DNA from: Legionella sp. W10-070
Lineage (GTDB): Bacteria > Pseudomonadota > Gammaproteobacteria > Legionellales > Legionellaceae
Direction: 5' to 3'
Length of the DNA: 64,000 nucleotides
Assembly (NCBI RefSeq): GCF_900640175.1
Contig: NZ_CAAAJC010000008.1
Span: 52,355 to 116,354 of the forward strand
Position 1 is the first letter of the stretch. Each line of letters starts with the position of its first letter. The notes beneath the pieces are model-generated. The model saw only the letters and a list, made by a program, of their open reading frames with translations. It did no database searches and was not told the origin of the DNA. The position numbers were made by a program, and so were the translations under genes. This document shows, piece by piece, positions 1 through 8,307 of this stretch.

Positions 1-1147
1 TTTTATACATCTGTTTAAAAACAGCTGGATTAGCCAGTTTATAACCAATAATGACAAGGATAGCGGCAAGTGAGGACAAGGGTATTCTATTTAACAGCCC
101 TGGGATAGTTAGTACGCAAATGAGGAGAAATACGCCGTGTAAAATCGTTGATAGTTTGCTTTTGGCGCCAAAAGCAATATTCGCTGAGCTTCGTACAATT
201 ACCTGAGTGATTGGCAGTCCACCGATTAAGGAGGACATGATATTTCCCAGGCCTTGAGCTTTTAACTCACGGTTGGTGGGGGTAACCCTTTTATGGGGGT
301 CGAGTTTGTCTGTCGCTTCAACACACAACAAGGTTTCCAGGCTTGCAACCAGGGCAATAACGATGGCTACCCGATATACTTCCAGCTTGCCAAGCATGCT
401 GAAATCAGGCAGGGTGAGGGCGCCTGCCAGATCAGCAATTCTGTGGAACTCCGGTATTTGTACCAGCTCAGACGGCTCGAGGTAGAAAGGAAACCAATGA
501 CGCTCATAGAGCCAGGCAAGCAAAAGTCCAAACAGTACTACAACCAAAGGGGCTTGCAGGATTGCGAAGATTTGATGTCTTTTGGCAATGATGCTCTCCC
601 AAAAAATCATGATGGTCAATGATACTACACTGATTATTACCACCCCAGGGTTGATATGGTCAAAAGCTTCCTCAATATGGAAAAAATCCAGCCGTCCATT
701 CGTCAATTCCGTTAATAACGGGGATACGTCATAACCTAGCAAATGCGGGATTTGTTTTAAAATGATAATGATGCCAATGCCGCTTAACATACCTTTGATT
801 ACCGCAGATGGGAAATAATAGGCAATAATTCCGCCACGCAGAAAGCCGGCAATGACTTGCAAAATTCCGGCTATCAATCCCGCCAGTAAAAATGCTTCCC
901 AGGAGCCCAACGACTCTCTCGCTCCCAGGACGATTGCCACTAAACCGGCTGCAGGCCCGCTAACCCCTAATGCTGACCCACTTGCTATACCAACAACAAT
1001 CCCTCCGACCACACCGGCAATAATTCCGGAAAACATGGGAGCTTCCGAAGCCAGGGCGATGCCAAGGCATAAAGGTAGAGCAACCAGAAATACAACCAGT
1101 GAAGCTTGTAAATCATGTTTAATATGAACAAAAATTCCTTTTGTCAC
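1..1147 (-). CDS. SulP family inorganic anion transporter (partial, C-terminus outside window)
   Basis: Reading the minus strand gives an open frame from a GTG at 1147 to the left edge, about 382 codons with no stop. An AAGGAG sequence lies a few bases upstream of the GTG. The N-terminus (MTKGIFVHIKHDLQASLVVF) leads into a transmembrane segment with ALPLCLGIALAS, then GSALGVSGPAAGL, which are typical of the SulP/SLC26 anion transporter fold. Many further hydrophobic segments follow, and later VASLETLLCVEATDKLDPHK and ELKAQGLGNIMSSLIGGLPIT match the conserved SulP core. Family members carry sulfate, bicarbonate or dicarboxylates across the inner membrane; the substrate cannot be read here. The C-terminal part, where a STAS domain might be, is missing. 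It is distinct from the full-length SulP gene near 20.3 kb. Confidence 0.85.
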   Translation of the reverse strand, partial: MTKGIFVHIKHDLQASLVVFLVALPLCLGIALASEAPMFSGIIAGVVGGIVVGIASGSALGVSGPAAGLVAIVLGARESLGSWEAFLLAGLIAGILQVIAGFLRGGIIAYYFPSAVIKGMLSGIGIIIILKQIPHLLGYDVSPLLTELTNGRLDFFHIEEAFDHINPGVVIISVVSLTIMIFWESIIAKRHQIFAILQAPLVVVLFGLLLAWLYERHWFPFYLEPSELVQIPEFHRIADLAGALTLPDFSMLGKLEVYRVAIVIALVASLETLLCVEATDKLDPHKRVTPTNRELKAQGLGNIMSSLIGGLPITQVIVRSSANIAFGAKSKLSTILHGVFLLICVLTIPGLLNRIPLSSLAAILVIIGYKLANPAVFKQMYK

Positions 1148-1491
1148 TCTTGGTCTCCTTGAAGTCCAGATGTAGAATGATTTTTAAACTAGCACCGCTT
1201 GTTTTCACAATCGGTTTGAGTATCCAGAGTTGAGTGCCGCCAGAAGGTAATGCGTTAACCTGTTGGACTTACCACACCTATTAATACATCAGGGTGTATC
1301 CTCAATCAAGTTTTTTGGCTGCAAAGGCGGCTAATTGCTATTAATTAATCATCTGCGGTCCTGCCTCAAAAGTAATAGGCACACGTTCTGTTTTTCGGAG
1401 AAAGCGGTTGTAGAGTATGACTGTTGTTAGCCAATGATAGTGGTCTGTTATTCATGCTGACCACTATCTCGACGCTATTGTTTATCAGGGG
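1148..1491. other. Intergenic stretch with one hairpin
   Basis: No coding region is convincing here. It holds the upstream region of the SulP gene on its left. A perfect 10-bp inverted repeat sits at 1436-1445 and 1459-1468 (GATAGTGGTC and its complement, 13-base loop). It lies just beyond the stop codon of the leftward gene at 1492, so it could act as a 3' hairpin for that transcript, but no T-tract follows on that strand. Confidence 0.4.
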
Positions 1492-2121
1492 CTATTGATA
1501 ACTTATCACTGTCCGTTGTTGCGCCGGTGATGCTGTTTCCTCTAAAAGAGGCTCTCTCTCTTCTGGCGTAGAAAAAAGACAGTCAAACGTCCGGGATAGG
1601 AAAACCTTGACTGACTTCTTATTTCTTTCAGATTCCGACCTGTCTAAAGGGAGGCTGCCGGGCTGTTGTCGGGACAACGCCTCGTTTATCCTGTCGTCAA
1701 GGTGTTTATCCTCCGCTGCTAGTTCTGCCAACATCGGATGAACGAAATCATTTTTTGGAGTGAAGCTATGCCACTGCATTTTTCTAAAGTCTTCTCCTGA
1801 GTTTGTTTCGCGATGAAAAGTGGGTTCAGGTAAATGATCAAATATGAAAAATAACCGATTTTTACCTCTTATCTGTCCCACACCTATAACCGTTGCACTA
1901 CGTTCTTCTTTTTCATTTTTGGCTTTTAATATGACCCTTTGTAGAAAATAAGTATCAAATTGTTTGAATGCTTCATCACTTATATCCAGGGTTAAATTAT
2001 GCCCGTTGAATTTGACTTTGATTTCTTGCGGGTGAAGTTTGTCTACGATGGCTTGCTTTACTTTTTCAATCAATGTTGGCTTCTCTGATTTTACTGATAA
2101 CTGCTTATATTGGGTTTTCAA
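1492..2121 (-). CDS. Hypothetical protein, paralog of the gene at 4150-4809
   Basis: A 209-residue protein of unknown function with no signal peptide or membrane segment. The start is TTG at 2121, preceded by AAGGAG at good spacing. The middle part (ATVIGVGQIRGKNRLFFIFDH and, later, DFVHPMLAELA) aligns with the second leftward gene near 4.5 kb (ATIIGVAEFGEEKELFFILDH, DYVHPVLEDYA), so the two are paralogs. The C-terminus is rich in Glu and Ser/Thr (EEREPLLEETASP), a composition often seen in Dot/Icm type IV secretion signals. That makes an effector role possible, but this is inference from composition only. No catalytic motif is recognised. Confidence 0.7.
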   Translation of the reverse strand: MKTQYKQLSVKSEKPTLIEKVKQAIVDKLHPQEIKVKFNGHNLTLDISDEAFKQFDTYFLQRVILKAKNEKEERSATVIGVGQIRGKNRLFFIFDHLPEPTFHRETNSGEDFRKMQWHSFTPKNDFVHPMLAELAAEDKHLDDRINEALSRQQPGSLPLDRSESERNKKSVKVFLSRTFDCLFSTPEEREPLLEETASPAQQRTVISYQ

Positions 2122-2340
2122 AATGCTCTCCTTACAAAATTAAACATCAAGTTAAGTATTTCAGCTAAATCGCTTATTAGGCATCAATAAGCTCGAGAAT
2201 TGTACGTTTAAATTTTAATTTATTCAAGAAGTATTTATTTTGTCCAGTTAATGGGTTTTCATTTAGCCTCATTTTTTTGCTGTTTCTTCTGGAAAAACGT
2301 TAAAAGAACATCTTAAGAAACAATATTATTCTGGATGCGT

Positions 2341-3216
2341 TTAATTCGGTGCATAAAAATCGAGGAAAACCTTTATTTTGGGTAGTTCAGCGGTATAGGG
2401 TTTATAGAAAGTATAAATTTCATATTGTCTGAATTTTATGTCAGGAAGGATTTGTATTAATTTCTTATTATTAAGCTCATTTTCAACCAGTCGGTCTGCT
2501 GTTAAAAACAGGCCTAGTCCATTCAGGCAAGCCTGATTAAGCGCATTAAAGTTATTCATGAATAATATGGGTTTTGGGCATGGTAAACAGGTTCCATCCA
2601 TTAGCGGTAATTCCGTAGCTGGTTTCCTAAGGCTATGAGAAATAAAAGGGAACCCCATCAAATCAGAAGCATGAAGGGGAATGCCATATTTTTCAATTAA
2701 GTTTGGTGCGGCACAGAGGATATTATTAACAGGCTTCATCCTTCTGTATTTGAATTGATCTGTGGTAGGTGGGATTTCAGGAAAGCCGACCATTATATCG
2801 ATATCCTTTCGTGTCAGGTCATTATCCTGCTCGGAAAATAAAAATTCACATTCAATTAACGGGTATTTTGCAATAAATTCAGGAAGCCTGTTTAAAATTA
2901 ATTCCTTAGCCAGTATCGTTGAAACCAAAACAGTGATTTGACCCTGAGGGTTTGTTTGCCTGGATTCAATAAATTGTTCTATCAGATTAGCCTCGTGAAG
3001 TAATTTCTGACATTTTTCCAGCAGGATGGAACCAAAAGCGGTGAGCTGAACTTTGCGGGTGTCGCGAATAAACAGTTCTTCACCAAAATGATGCTCCAGA
3101 TTTTTGATTTGTTTACTCACAGCGGTTGCGGTAATGCAAAGTTCTTCTGCAGCACGATTGTAACTTAAATGTTCGGCAACGGTGACAAAATACATTATTT
3201 TTGAAAAATTAAGCAT
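2341..3216 (-). CDS. LysR family transcriptional regulator
   Basis: A 291-residue protein with the standard LysR layout: an N-terminal winged helix-turn-helix (residues about 1-60, with FVTVAEHLSYNRAAEELCIT and VSKQIKNLEHHFGEELFIRD) and a periplasmic-binding-protein-like effector domain behind it. The length is normal for the family. It is transcribed away from the VOC-like gene that starts at 3348. LysR regulators usually control a divergent neighbour and themselves from the shared intergenic region, so that gene is the likely target. The AT-rich 131-bp gap would hold the operator; no specific site was resolved. The inducer is unknown. Confidence 0.9.
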   Translation of the reverse strand: MLNFSKIMYFVTVAEHLSYNRAAEELCITATAVSKQIKNLEHHFGEELFIRDTRKVQLTAFGSILLEKCQKLLHEANLIEQFIESRQTNPQGQITVLVSTILAKELILNRLPEFIAKYPLIECEFLFSEQDNDLTRKDIDIMVGFPEIPPTTDQFKYRRMKPVNNILCAAPNLIEKYGIPLHASDLMGFPFISHSLRKPATELPLMDGTCLPCPKPILFMNNFNALNQACLNGLGLFLTADRLVENELNNKKLIQILPDIKFRQYEIYTFYKPYTAELPKIKVFLDFYAPN

Positions 3217-3347
3217 AGCTAACTTTTTTTTGTCAAATTTATTGCTAATTATAAACTAATGGTTCATTAATGATGAATTACTATCGATTAATATTTTGAC
3301 AATTGTTTTCTATAATTGAAAAAACTAACGCATCAGACAGGATTATT

Positions 3348-3728
3348 ATGAAGTTTCAATACCATCATGTAGGAATACCGGTAACGGAGCCCCGCTCGGG
3401 TGAGCGGTATAGTGCTGTTATGGATATGTATACTTCAGGAGGAGAATTGCCTGGACGAATTCAATATCATCGGTTTGGTCCCAACTGCCCGCTGCATCAA
3501 TTGATCCAGACTCAACCACATATCGCCTATAAAGTGGATAGTATTGAGGAGGCTATAAAAGGGAAACAGGTTATTTTAGAACCTTATTTTCCCTTAAAAA
3601 ATTTTAGGGTCGCTATGATTGAAGAGCATGGGGCGGTTATTGAGTTTATAGAAACAAATTTGTCTGAAGATGAGATATGGGATGAATCAAGGCATAAGGA
3701 GTCGATGTTGTATTGTGAAAAAGGGTAG
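3348..3728 (+). CDS. VOC (glyoxalase/bleomycin-resistance fold) family protein
   Basis: A 126-residue protein starting MKFQYHHVGIPVTEP. An early HHVGIPV, a mid-protein HIAYKVDSIEEA and a late GAVIEFIE strand fit one vicinal-oxygen-chelate module, with His and Glu positions usable as metal ligands. I prefer ATG 3348 over an upstream TTG at 3303 because AGGA precedes it and the fold begins there. It is divergent from the LysR gene, the usual arrangement for a regulated enzyme or binding protein. The substrate cannot be inferred. Confidence in the VOC fold is moderate because the match is by pattern only. Confidence 0.65.
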   Translation: MKFQYHHVGIPVTEPRSGERYSAVMDMYTSGGELPGRIQYHRFGPNCPLHQLIQTQPHIAYKVDSIEEAIKGKQVILEPYFPLKNFRVAMIEEHGAVIEFIETNLSEDEIWDESRHKESMLYCEKG

Positions 3729-4149
3729 TGTTTACATGGGTTAAGAGTTGAAACGCTTTATCAGATAAAAACTGTATCAGGGTATGACTGCCTTTTTAAT
3801 TTGGCCAATGACTCAGACAGGGGGGTGTATTTCTCTTTCAATACAGTCCCCTTACAGAACTTTACATCAGTTAAGACCTTCAGTCAGATATACTTACCAG
3901 CGCTTTATGCATGCTCGAGAGCTTAAAGAATAGGCTGATACAAGTATCTTGGGTATAGCTCGTCAGGCGTAGGGTTCTGTGCCCTTATCTACTATCTTGG
4001 CCAAAAAGCCTTGATTTTCTACACTCCGATGCTCATATACTTCTATGTATGCTCCGCTTCGGTGCTCGCCAATCAAGGCTTTTTGACTCAAGCTAGCGAT
4101 AAGTGCACAGAGCCTAGAGATCCGACAGGCGTTCGGGTAATGCCTGAAC
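3729..4149. other. Intergenic stretch dominated by a palindromic element
   Basis: This 421-bp gap holds no convincing gene. Its second half is occupied by the long imperfect palindrome at 3970-4116, described separately. Just left of it, near 3945-3955, the sequence TATCTTGGGTATA resembles the end of the palindrome at 11155-11273 (TACCTTGGGTATA), suggesting a remnant of another repeat. An open frame across 4011-4247 runs through the palindrome and is not credible as a gene. Confidence 0.5.
3970..4116. repeat. 147-bp imperfect palindromic element, TAGGxTTCTGTG ends
   Basis: Arms of about 47 bp (3970-4016 and 4071-4116) are inverted copies with a few mismatches. The innermost part, CAAAAAGCCTTGATT and its complement, is perfect. 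The outer ends read TAGGGTTCTGTG and CACAGAGCCTA. The 54-bp centre contains a smaller hairpin. The same outer motif recurs in short palindromes near 9813 and 56905. It looks like a non-autonomous, MITE-like or REP-like element; no transposase is linked to it here. Confidence 0.7.
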
Positions 4150-4809
4150 CTAATTCATCTGCTGCTTATAGGTTATCAGATCCTTATTTTCTTCCTGTGC
4201 CATTGACCGGGATGGTTTATGGAGAAAATGATTCAACCAGGCTTTAATTTTTGATGGGTCTTTGTTTGCTTTTTCCTGTTGCTGGCTGTCTAGTTTTCTT
4301 GCATAATCTTCTAATACTGGATGAACATAGTCGTCCACCGCCAAAGGGTTTGGTCGTTCTGCCACTGACTTAAAGGTTTTTTTTGAGCGTATCTGGGAGC
4401 AGTAATTTATTTGCAATGTATGATCAAGAATAAAAAATAACTCTTTTTCTTCCCCAAACTCTGCAACACCGATAATCGTTGCCTTATGCCTCTTATTTTC
4501 TTTCTTGGTTGTTATTTCGATTCGGGCTAAAAAATGAGTGCCGTATTCTGCCAATGCTTCTTCAGTTATAGCTAAAGCTAAATGCTTTTCTACACAGGGG
4601 AGATTGATTGTTTTCAGTTTATGCACTTCTATGAATCGTCGCTTTAATTCTGCCAATTTTGAGGATGTTGAATTCTCTGGTTTTGAGGATGTTGAATTCT
4701 CTGGTTTTGAGGATGTTGAAGCGTCTGGTTTTGAGGATGTTGAAGCGTCTGGTTTTGAGGATGTTAATTCTTCCGACGCTATTTGCAACTGAGCATATTT
4801 TCTTTTCAA
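4150..4809 (-). CDS. Hypothetical protein with N-terminal octapeptide repeats, paralog of the gene at 1492
   Basis: An unrecognised protein of 219 residues when started at TTG 4809. An in-frame GTG at 4833 also exists, but AAGGAG sits just upstream of the TTG, and the resulting N-terminus (LKRKYAQL) parallels that of the paralog at 1492-2121 (LKTQYKQL). Near the N-terminus are four 8-residue repeats: two of SSKPDAST and two of SSKPENST. The remainder contains the paralog core (ATIIGVAEFGEEKELFFILDH and DYVHPVLEDYA). No signal peptide or membrane span is seen. The low-complexity Ser/Pro/Lys linker and Glu-rich tail are compatible with a secreted effector, but function is unknown. Confidence 0.7.
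   Translation of the reverse strand: MKRKYAQLQIASEELTSSKPDASTSSKPDASTSSKPENSTSSKPENSTSSKLAELKRRFIEVHKLKTINLPCVEKHLALAITEEALAEYGTHFLARIEITTKKENKRHKATIIGVAEFGEEKELFFILDHTLQINYCSQIRSKKTFKSVAERPNPLAVDDYVHPVLEDYARKLDSQQQEKANKDPSKIKAWLNHFLHKPSRSMAQEENKDLITYKQQMN
4657..4767. repeat. 24-bp in-frame tandem repeat (4 full units plus a partial)
   Basis: Four 24-bp units run 4657-4680, 4681-4704, 4705-4728 and 4729-4752, with a 15-bp partial unit to 4767. Units 1 and 2 are identical to each other, as are units 3 and 4; the pairs differ at a few bases (GAATTC versus GAAGCG). On the coding (minus) strand each unit encodes one octapeptide of the gene at 4150-4809. Repeat number could vary by slippage without breaking the frame. 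Confidence 0.9.
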
Positions 4810-5111
4810 TCCGGTCTCCTTACGAAAATTCACTTCAAGTGCGTTCCCTGCTCGCTGTTCCTATCAGATATAAAAGGTGTGAGTTTGCTACCTAACAGGC
4901 CTGAGGATGATATAATTTTTTAGCTATTCAATTCAAGTAACTTTTTAAGTTTTCTTGGTTGCCTATTCAGTGATGCAACAGGGTGATTGGTTCATTATCG
5001 GTATAGAATTTTGGAACAGTTACCTTGATTAATTTATTTATATTTTAATTTTCATTATTATAATGACTTCTTTATCTATCGTGGCGCGCTTTTTTATCTA
5101 GGGATTAGTAT

Positions 5112-6674
5112 ATGAACGCTCTGAGTTTTGTGTCCGGAAAGCTTGTCTCAACTCAAATCCGCCAACTATTAGAAAGTTCCTTATCAATCTCACTGGATCC
5201 CTCTTGTTGGGAGCGGGTATCAGCAGCCGAGCAATTTATTAAAAGCATCACTAAAAAAAACCAGACTGTTTATGGAGTTAATACCGGTTTTGGCTTGTTA
5301 GCGAACACCATGATCGCTGATTCTGATTTGACCACACTTCAACGCCGCATTCTTCTATCCCATGCTGCGGGTATTGGCGAGTTGCTTCAGGATGATATTG
5401 TAAAACTTATTTTATTATTCAAAATTAATAGCCTAAGTCGAGGCTTCTCCGGAGTGCGTCCTATCCTTATTGAAACATTAGTTAAATTTTATAATGAGGG
5501 TATTTATCCTTGTATTCCCGGCAAAGGATCAGTTGGCGCTTCAGGTGATCTCGCACCACTGGCTCACTTATGTTTACCGCTTATCGGCGAGGGCACAGCC
5601 CGCTATAAGGGGGAGATTATTTCAGCTATAGACGCATTGAAAATAATTTCGCAAGAGCCGCTTGAACTTGCCCCTAAAGAAGGCCTGGCACTTATTAATG
5701 GCACGCAGGTGTCGGCGGCAATCGCTTATTATTATTTACTGCAAGCACAAAATTTGTTAAGTGCGAGCGTTGTCATTGGCGCATTATCAGTCGATGCTGC
5801 ATTAGGCTGTGACACTGCATTTTATCCCCAAATCCATATGGCCAGAGGGCAAGAGGGGCAAATTAAAGTCGCCGAATTGCTCCTTCACTGTTTACAGGGC
5901 AGTGAAATCCGCCAATCACATGCAGACTGCAACAGAGTCCAGGATCCATACTGTTTACGTTGCCAACCCCAGGTTGTTGGCGCAAGTCTTGATAATTTTC
6001 GTCATGTAGAAGCAATCTTAACCAAAGAAGCCAATGCTGTCACAGATAATCCGCTTATTTTTTCAGAGATTGACAGCATCTACTCGGGTGGTAATTTTCA
6101 TGCTGAACCCGTTGCTCAAGGCGCGGATTTGCTTGCTATTGCTTTATCAGAGGTGGGGGCCATTGCAGAAAGAAGGATAGCACTTCTGATCGATCCTAAT
6201 TTTAATGCCGGATTACCGCCATTTTTAACTCAAAACCCGGGTTTAAATTCCGGTTTTATGATTGGACATGTAACCGCAGCAGCACTGGCTAGCGCCAATA
6301 AGTCATTAGCACATCCTGCAAGTGTCGATAGCATACCCACTTCGGCCAACCAGGAGGATCATGTCAGCATGGCAACCCATGCCGCTTATCGATTAAAAGA
6401 CATTGTAGAAAATGTCCGCGGTATTTTAACAGTCGAACTTCTGGCAGCATGCCAGGGCATTGATTTGCGCAGGCCGCTTAAGACCTCGAGCAGTCTGGAA
6501 AAATTAGTCGCCCAGGTTCGTGAAGCCGTACCATTTTGGTCTCAGGATCGCTATTTTGCTCTCGATCTTGAAAAGGCCAAACCATTTGTTGACTGTGCAG
6601 GCAAAGACTATTTAGACTTTCTTTTTTCCGACTGTCAGGGGAAATGGAAGAGCCAGTCTCAACAAAAAGATTAA
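5112..6674 (+). CDS. hutH: Histidine ammonia-lyase
   Basis: HutH removes ammonia from L-histidine to give trans-urocanate, the first step of histidine breakdown, in the cytoplasm. The protein is 520 residues, close to the usual 500-515. The Ala-Ser-Gly triad that cyclises into the MIO electrophile is at about residues 143-145 inside GSVGASGDLAPLAHL. Other family signatures are present: YGVNTGFG near residue 54, EPVAQGAD, and SADQEDHV-like SANQEDHV. The start ATG 5112 lacks a strong Shine-Dalgarno, but the next conserved region begins soon after. No hutU, hutI or hutG lies nearby, so the rest of the pathway must be elsewhere or absent. An aromatic lyase with another substrate is less likely. 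Confidence 0.93.
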   Translation: MNALSFVSGKLVSTQIRQLLESSLSISLDPSCWERVSAAEQFIKSITKKNQTVYGVNTGFGLLANTMIADSDLTTLQRRILLSHAAGIGELLQDDIVKLILLFKINSLSRGFSGVRPILIETLVKFYNEGIYPCIPGKGSVGASGDLAPLAHLCLPLIGEGTARYKGEIISAIDALKIISQEPLELAPKEGLALINGTQVSAAIAYYYLLQAQNLLSASVVIGALSVDAALGCDTAFYPQIHMARGQEGQIKVAELLLHCLQGSEIRQSHADCNRVQDPYCLRCQPQVVGASLDNFRHVEAILTKEANAVTDNPLIFSEIDSIYSGGNFHAEPVAQGADLLAIALSEVGAIAERRIALLIDPNFNAGLPPFLTQNPGLNSGFMIGHVTAAALASANKSLAHPASVDSIPTSANQEDHVSMATHAAYRLKDIVENVRGILTVELLAACQGIDLRRPLKTSSSLEKLVAQVREAVPFWSQDRYFALDLEKAKPFVDCAGKDYLDFLFSDCQGKWKSQSQQKD

Positions 6675-6783
6675 GGAACTCCTTTCCAGTCGGGCAGATT
6701 TCCTGCCTCTTCGAAGGATCATTCATTTCCCCCTAATATCAATATTGCATTGGTGGGGTGAAATAAGTAAATGCAAATACTAT

Positions 6784-7644
6784 ATGAAACTTAAATGGAT
6801 TGATAACGATTCAATGGTTATAGGAAAATTGTTTTTTTTCATGATGTTGTTATCTATTTTTTCAACTGCAGGGGCTGTTCGTCCCTTTGTTACTGATGAT
6901 GCGCGTATCGTCGATTATGGGCAGTTTGAAATGGAAAACTGGCTTGAAGTCACCCGTGCACAAGGTGAATTTGGCCCGGCACCCGGCATTAATGTAATGG
7001 CGGGTGTTTCAATCTCTGATGCAATAGAAATTCTGCTCGGATGGGGGGCAGGGCATGACCCAAATGAAACGGTGACATTAGCTAATCCGGTTATCACGGG
7101 TAAGCTTTTATTAAAGAAAACATTAGATGATGGTGCGCCAGGGTATGCGGTCAGTATGGCTTCGGCCTTGGATGAAGGGCGCGGTTCCATGTACGCTGAA
7201 GGCAGGGTGTATAATTTCATAGGCATGAGCAGCTGGCGGCTGTTAAACGATAAGCTGAATATTCATGTTAACCTGGGTATTCGTCATGATGGGGATGGCC
7301 AGAATCATTTTCGCACCCGCCCTTATTGGGGAGTGGGTCTGGAAGCGGCAACAGCCTATCCCAAACTGCATTTTGTAGCAGAATCTTTCGCAGGGGATCC
7401 ATTAGTTCCCAATGCGCCAAATTATGCTATACAAACAGGATTTCGTTATCATCACAGTACTGCGTTGCAGTTTGATGTTACTTTTGGCGCTGAGCCAGGT
7501 GTTGATGAGCCGTTTCACCATGGGCGGCATTGGGAGTATACGGGACAATTGGGAATGAGAATTCTGCTCGATGTCTTTACGCGAAACGGAAAGCCTGGTG
7601 ATCCTGACGGGGCTCCTGGCTTATGGTCAAATGGAGAATCGTGA
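6784..7644 (+). CDS. Putative outer-membrane protein (phenol-degradation MetA-like family)
   Basis: An exported protein of about 286 residues. The N-terminus has a signal peptide (hydrophobic run LFFFMMLLSIFSTAGA, likely cut before VRPFVTDD). The mature start RPFVTDDARIVDYGQFEMEN is characteristic of a group of outer-membrane beta-barrel proteins related to the MetA phenol-pathway family. Alternating hydrophobic strands rich in Gly and aromatics follow to the end. The start is uncertain: ATG 6784, ATG 6814 (which gives a shorter, cleaner signal peptide) and a TTG at 6745 are all in frame, and none has a clear Shine-Dalgarno. Its cargo is unknown, and it has no obvious functional link to hutH upstream. 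Confidence 0.65.
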   Translation: MKLKWIDNDSMVIGKLFFFMMLLSIFSTAGAVRPFVTDDARIVDYGQFEMENWLEVTRAQGEFGPAPGINVMAGVSISDAIEILLGWGAGHDPNETVTLANPVITGKLLLKKTLDDGAPGYAVSMASALDEGRGSMYAEGRVYNFIGMSSWRLLNDKLNIHVNLGIRHDGDGQNHFRTRPYWGVGLEAATAYPKLHFVAESFAGDPLVPNAPNYAIQTGFRYHHSTALQFDVTFGAEPGVDEPFHHGRHWEYTGQLGMRILLDVFTRNGKPGDPDGAPGLWSNGES

Positions 7645-7679
7645 ACCTGATTTAATTGTATTAATTTTTGGAGTTAATT

Positions 7680-8186
7680 GTGAAAAAATCGCCTACTCAG
7701 AAAGAAATTTCCGCAACGGTTAAAACCGGATTGGGTTCTTTGCCTACTGACAGTGGGATACCTTGGGTTATTCTTCAGCATTCGCATTACCGTGATGTCA
7801 GCTCTGAAAAAGCAGAGCAGAAGGTGAAAGAGGAGAAGAGGTTGCAAGGGGTGCTTTTCAGGAAATCTTCAATAGAAGGATATATGGCTATAACCGCCCT
7901 GGATAATAATAACTCACCAGTAAAGTTCATCTTATCTAATCAGGAGCTTAATAAAAGAATAGTTGCTTACAAATACTATATGATCAATATGGGCGATGTC
8001 ATTATAGACTCGGTTCATGACTTTTTATCCATGCAATGCACTGATAAGTTTGAAGATTTTATTTTGCGAAAACTAGACGACAAAATAACGGAAACTAAAG
8101 AGGCTCGGTTCAGGAGTCAAAAAGAGTGCGCGAAGATATATATCGTTGAAGAAGATTCTTATCCAACGCAGATAAGCATGAGTTAA
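7680..8186 (+). CDS. Hypothetical protein
   Basis: An unrecognised 168-residue, charged, soluble-looking protein without signal peptide or membrane segment. The start is set at GTG 7680 because GGAG lies six bases upstream; a TTG at 7668 is in frame but overlaps that ribosome binding site. The sequence is Lys/Glu-rich with mixed alpha/beta character (GYMAITALDNNNSPVKFILSNQEL). It sits 35 bp after the outer-membrane gene and might share its transcript. No family could be assigned. Confidence 0.6.
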   Translation: MKKSPTQKEISATVKTGLGSLPTDSGIPWVILQHSHYRDVSSEKAEQKVKEEKRLQGVLFRKSSIEGYMAITALDNNNSPVKFILSNQELNKRIVAYKYYMINMGDVIIDSVHDFLSMQCTDKFEDFILRKLDDKITETKEARFRSQKECAKIYIVEEDSYPTQISMS

Positions 8187-8307
8187 CCTGTTTGCTCCCC
8201 TCTTAAACTGAAGAATAGCTTAGGTACTACGGTTCTTGCCGCCAGTTTAGCAAATGTAATCTATTATTAATAAAAATATCCTCAATCATCGTGGGAGTGG
8301 AAATATC

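Noticed and set aside
293..622. Rightward 109-codon ORF
   Set aside because: It is antisense to the SulP gene, which has strong family motifs across the whole region.
4011..4247. Rightward 78-codon ORF
   Set aside because: It runs through the 147-bp palindrome and into the antisense of the next gene.
4538..4792. Rightward ORF with FEDVE repeats
   Set aside because: It is the antisense reading of the 24-bp tandem repeat in the leftward paralog gene; no ribosome binding site or family match.
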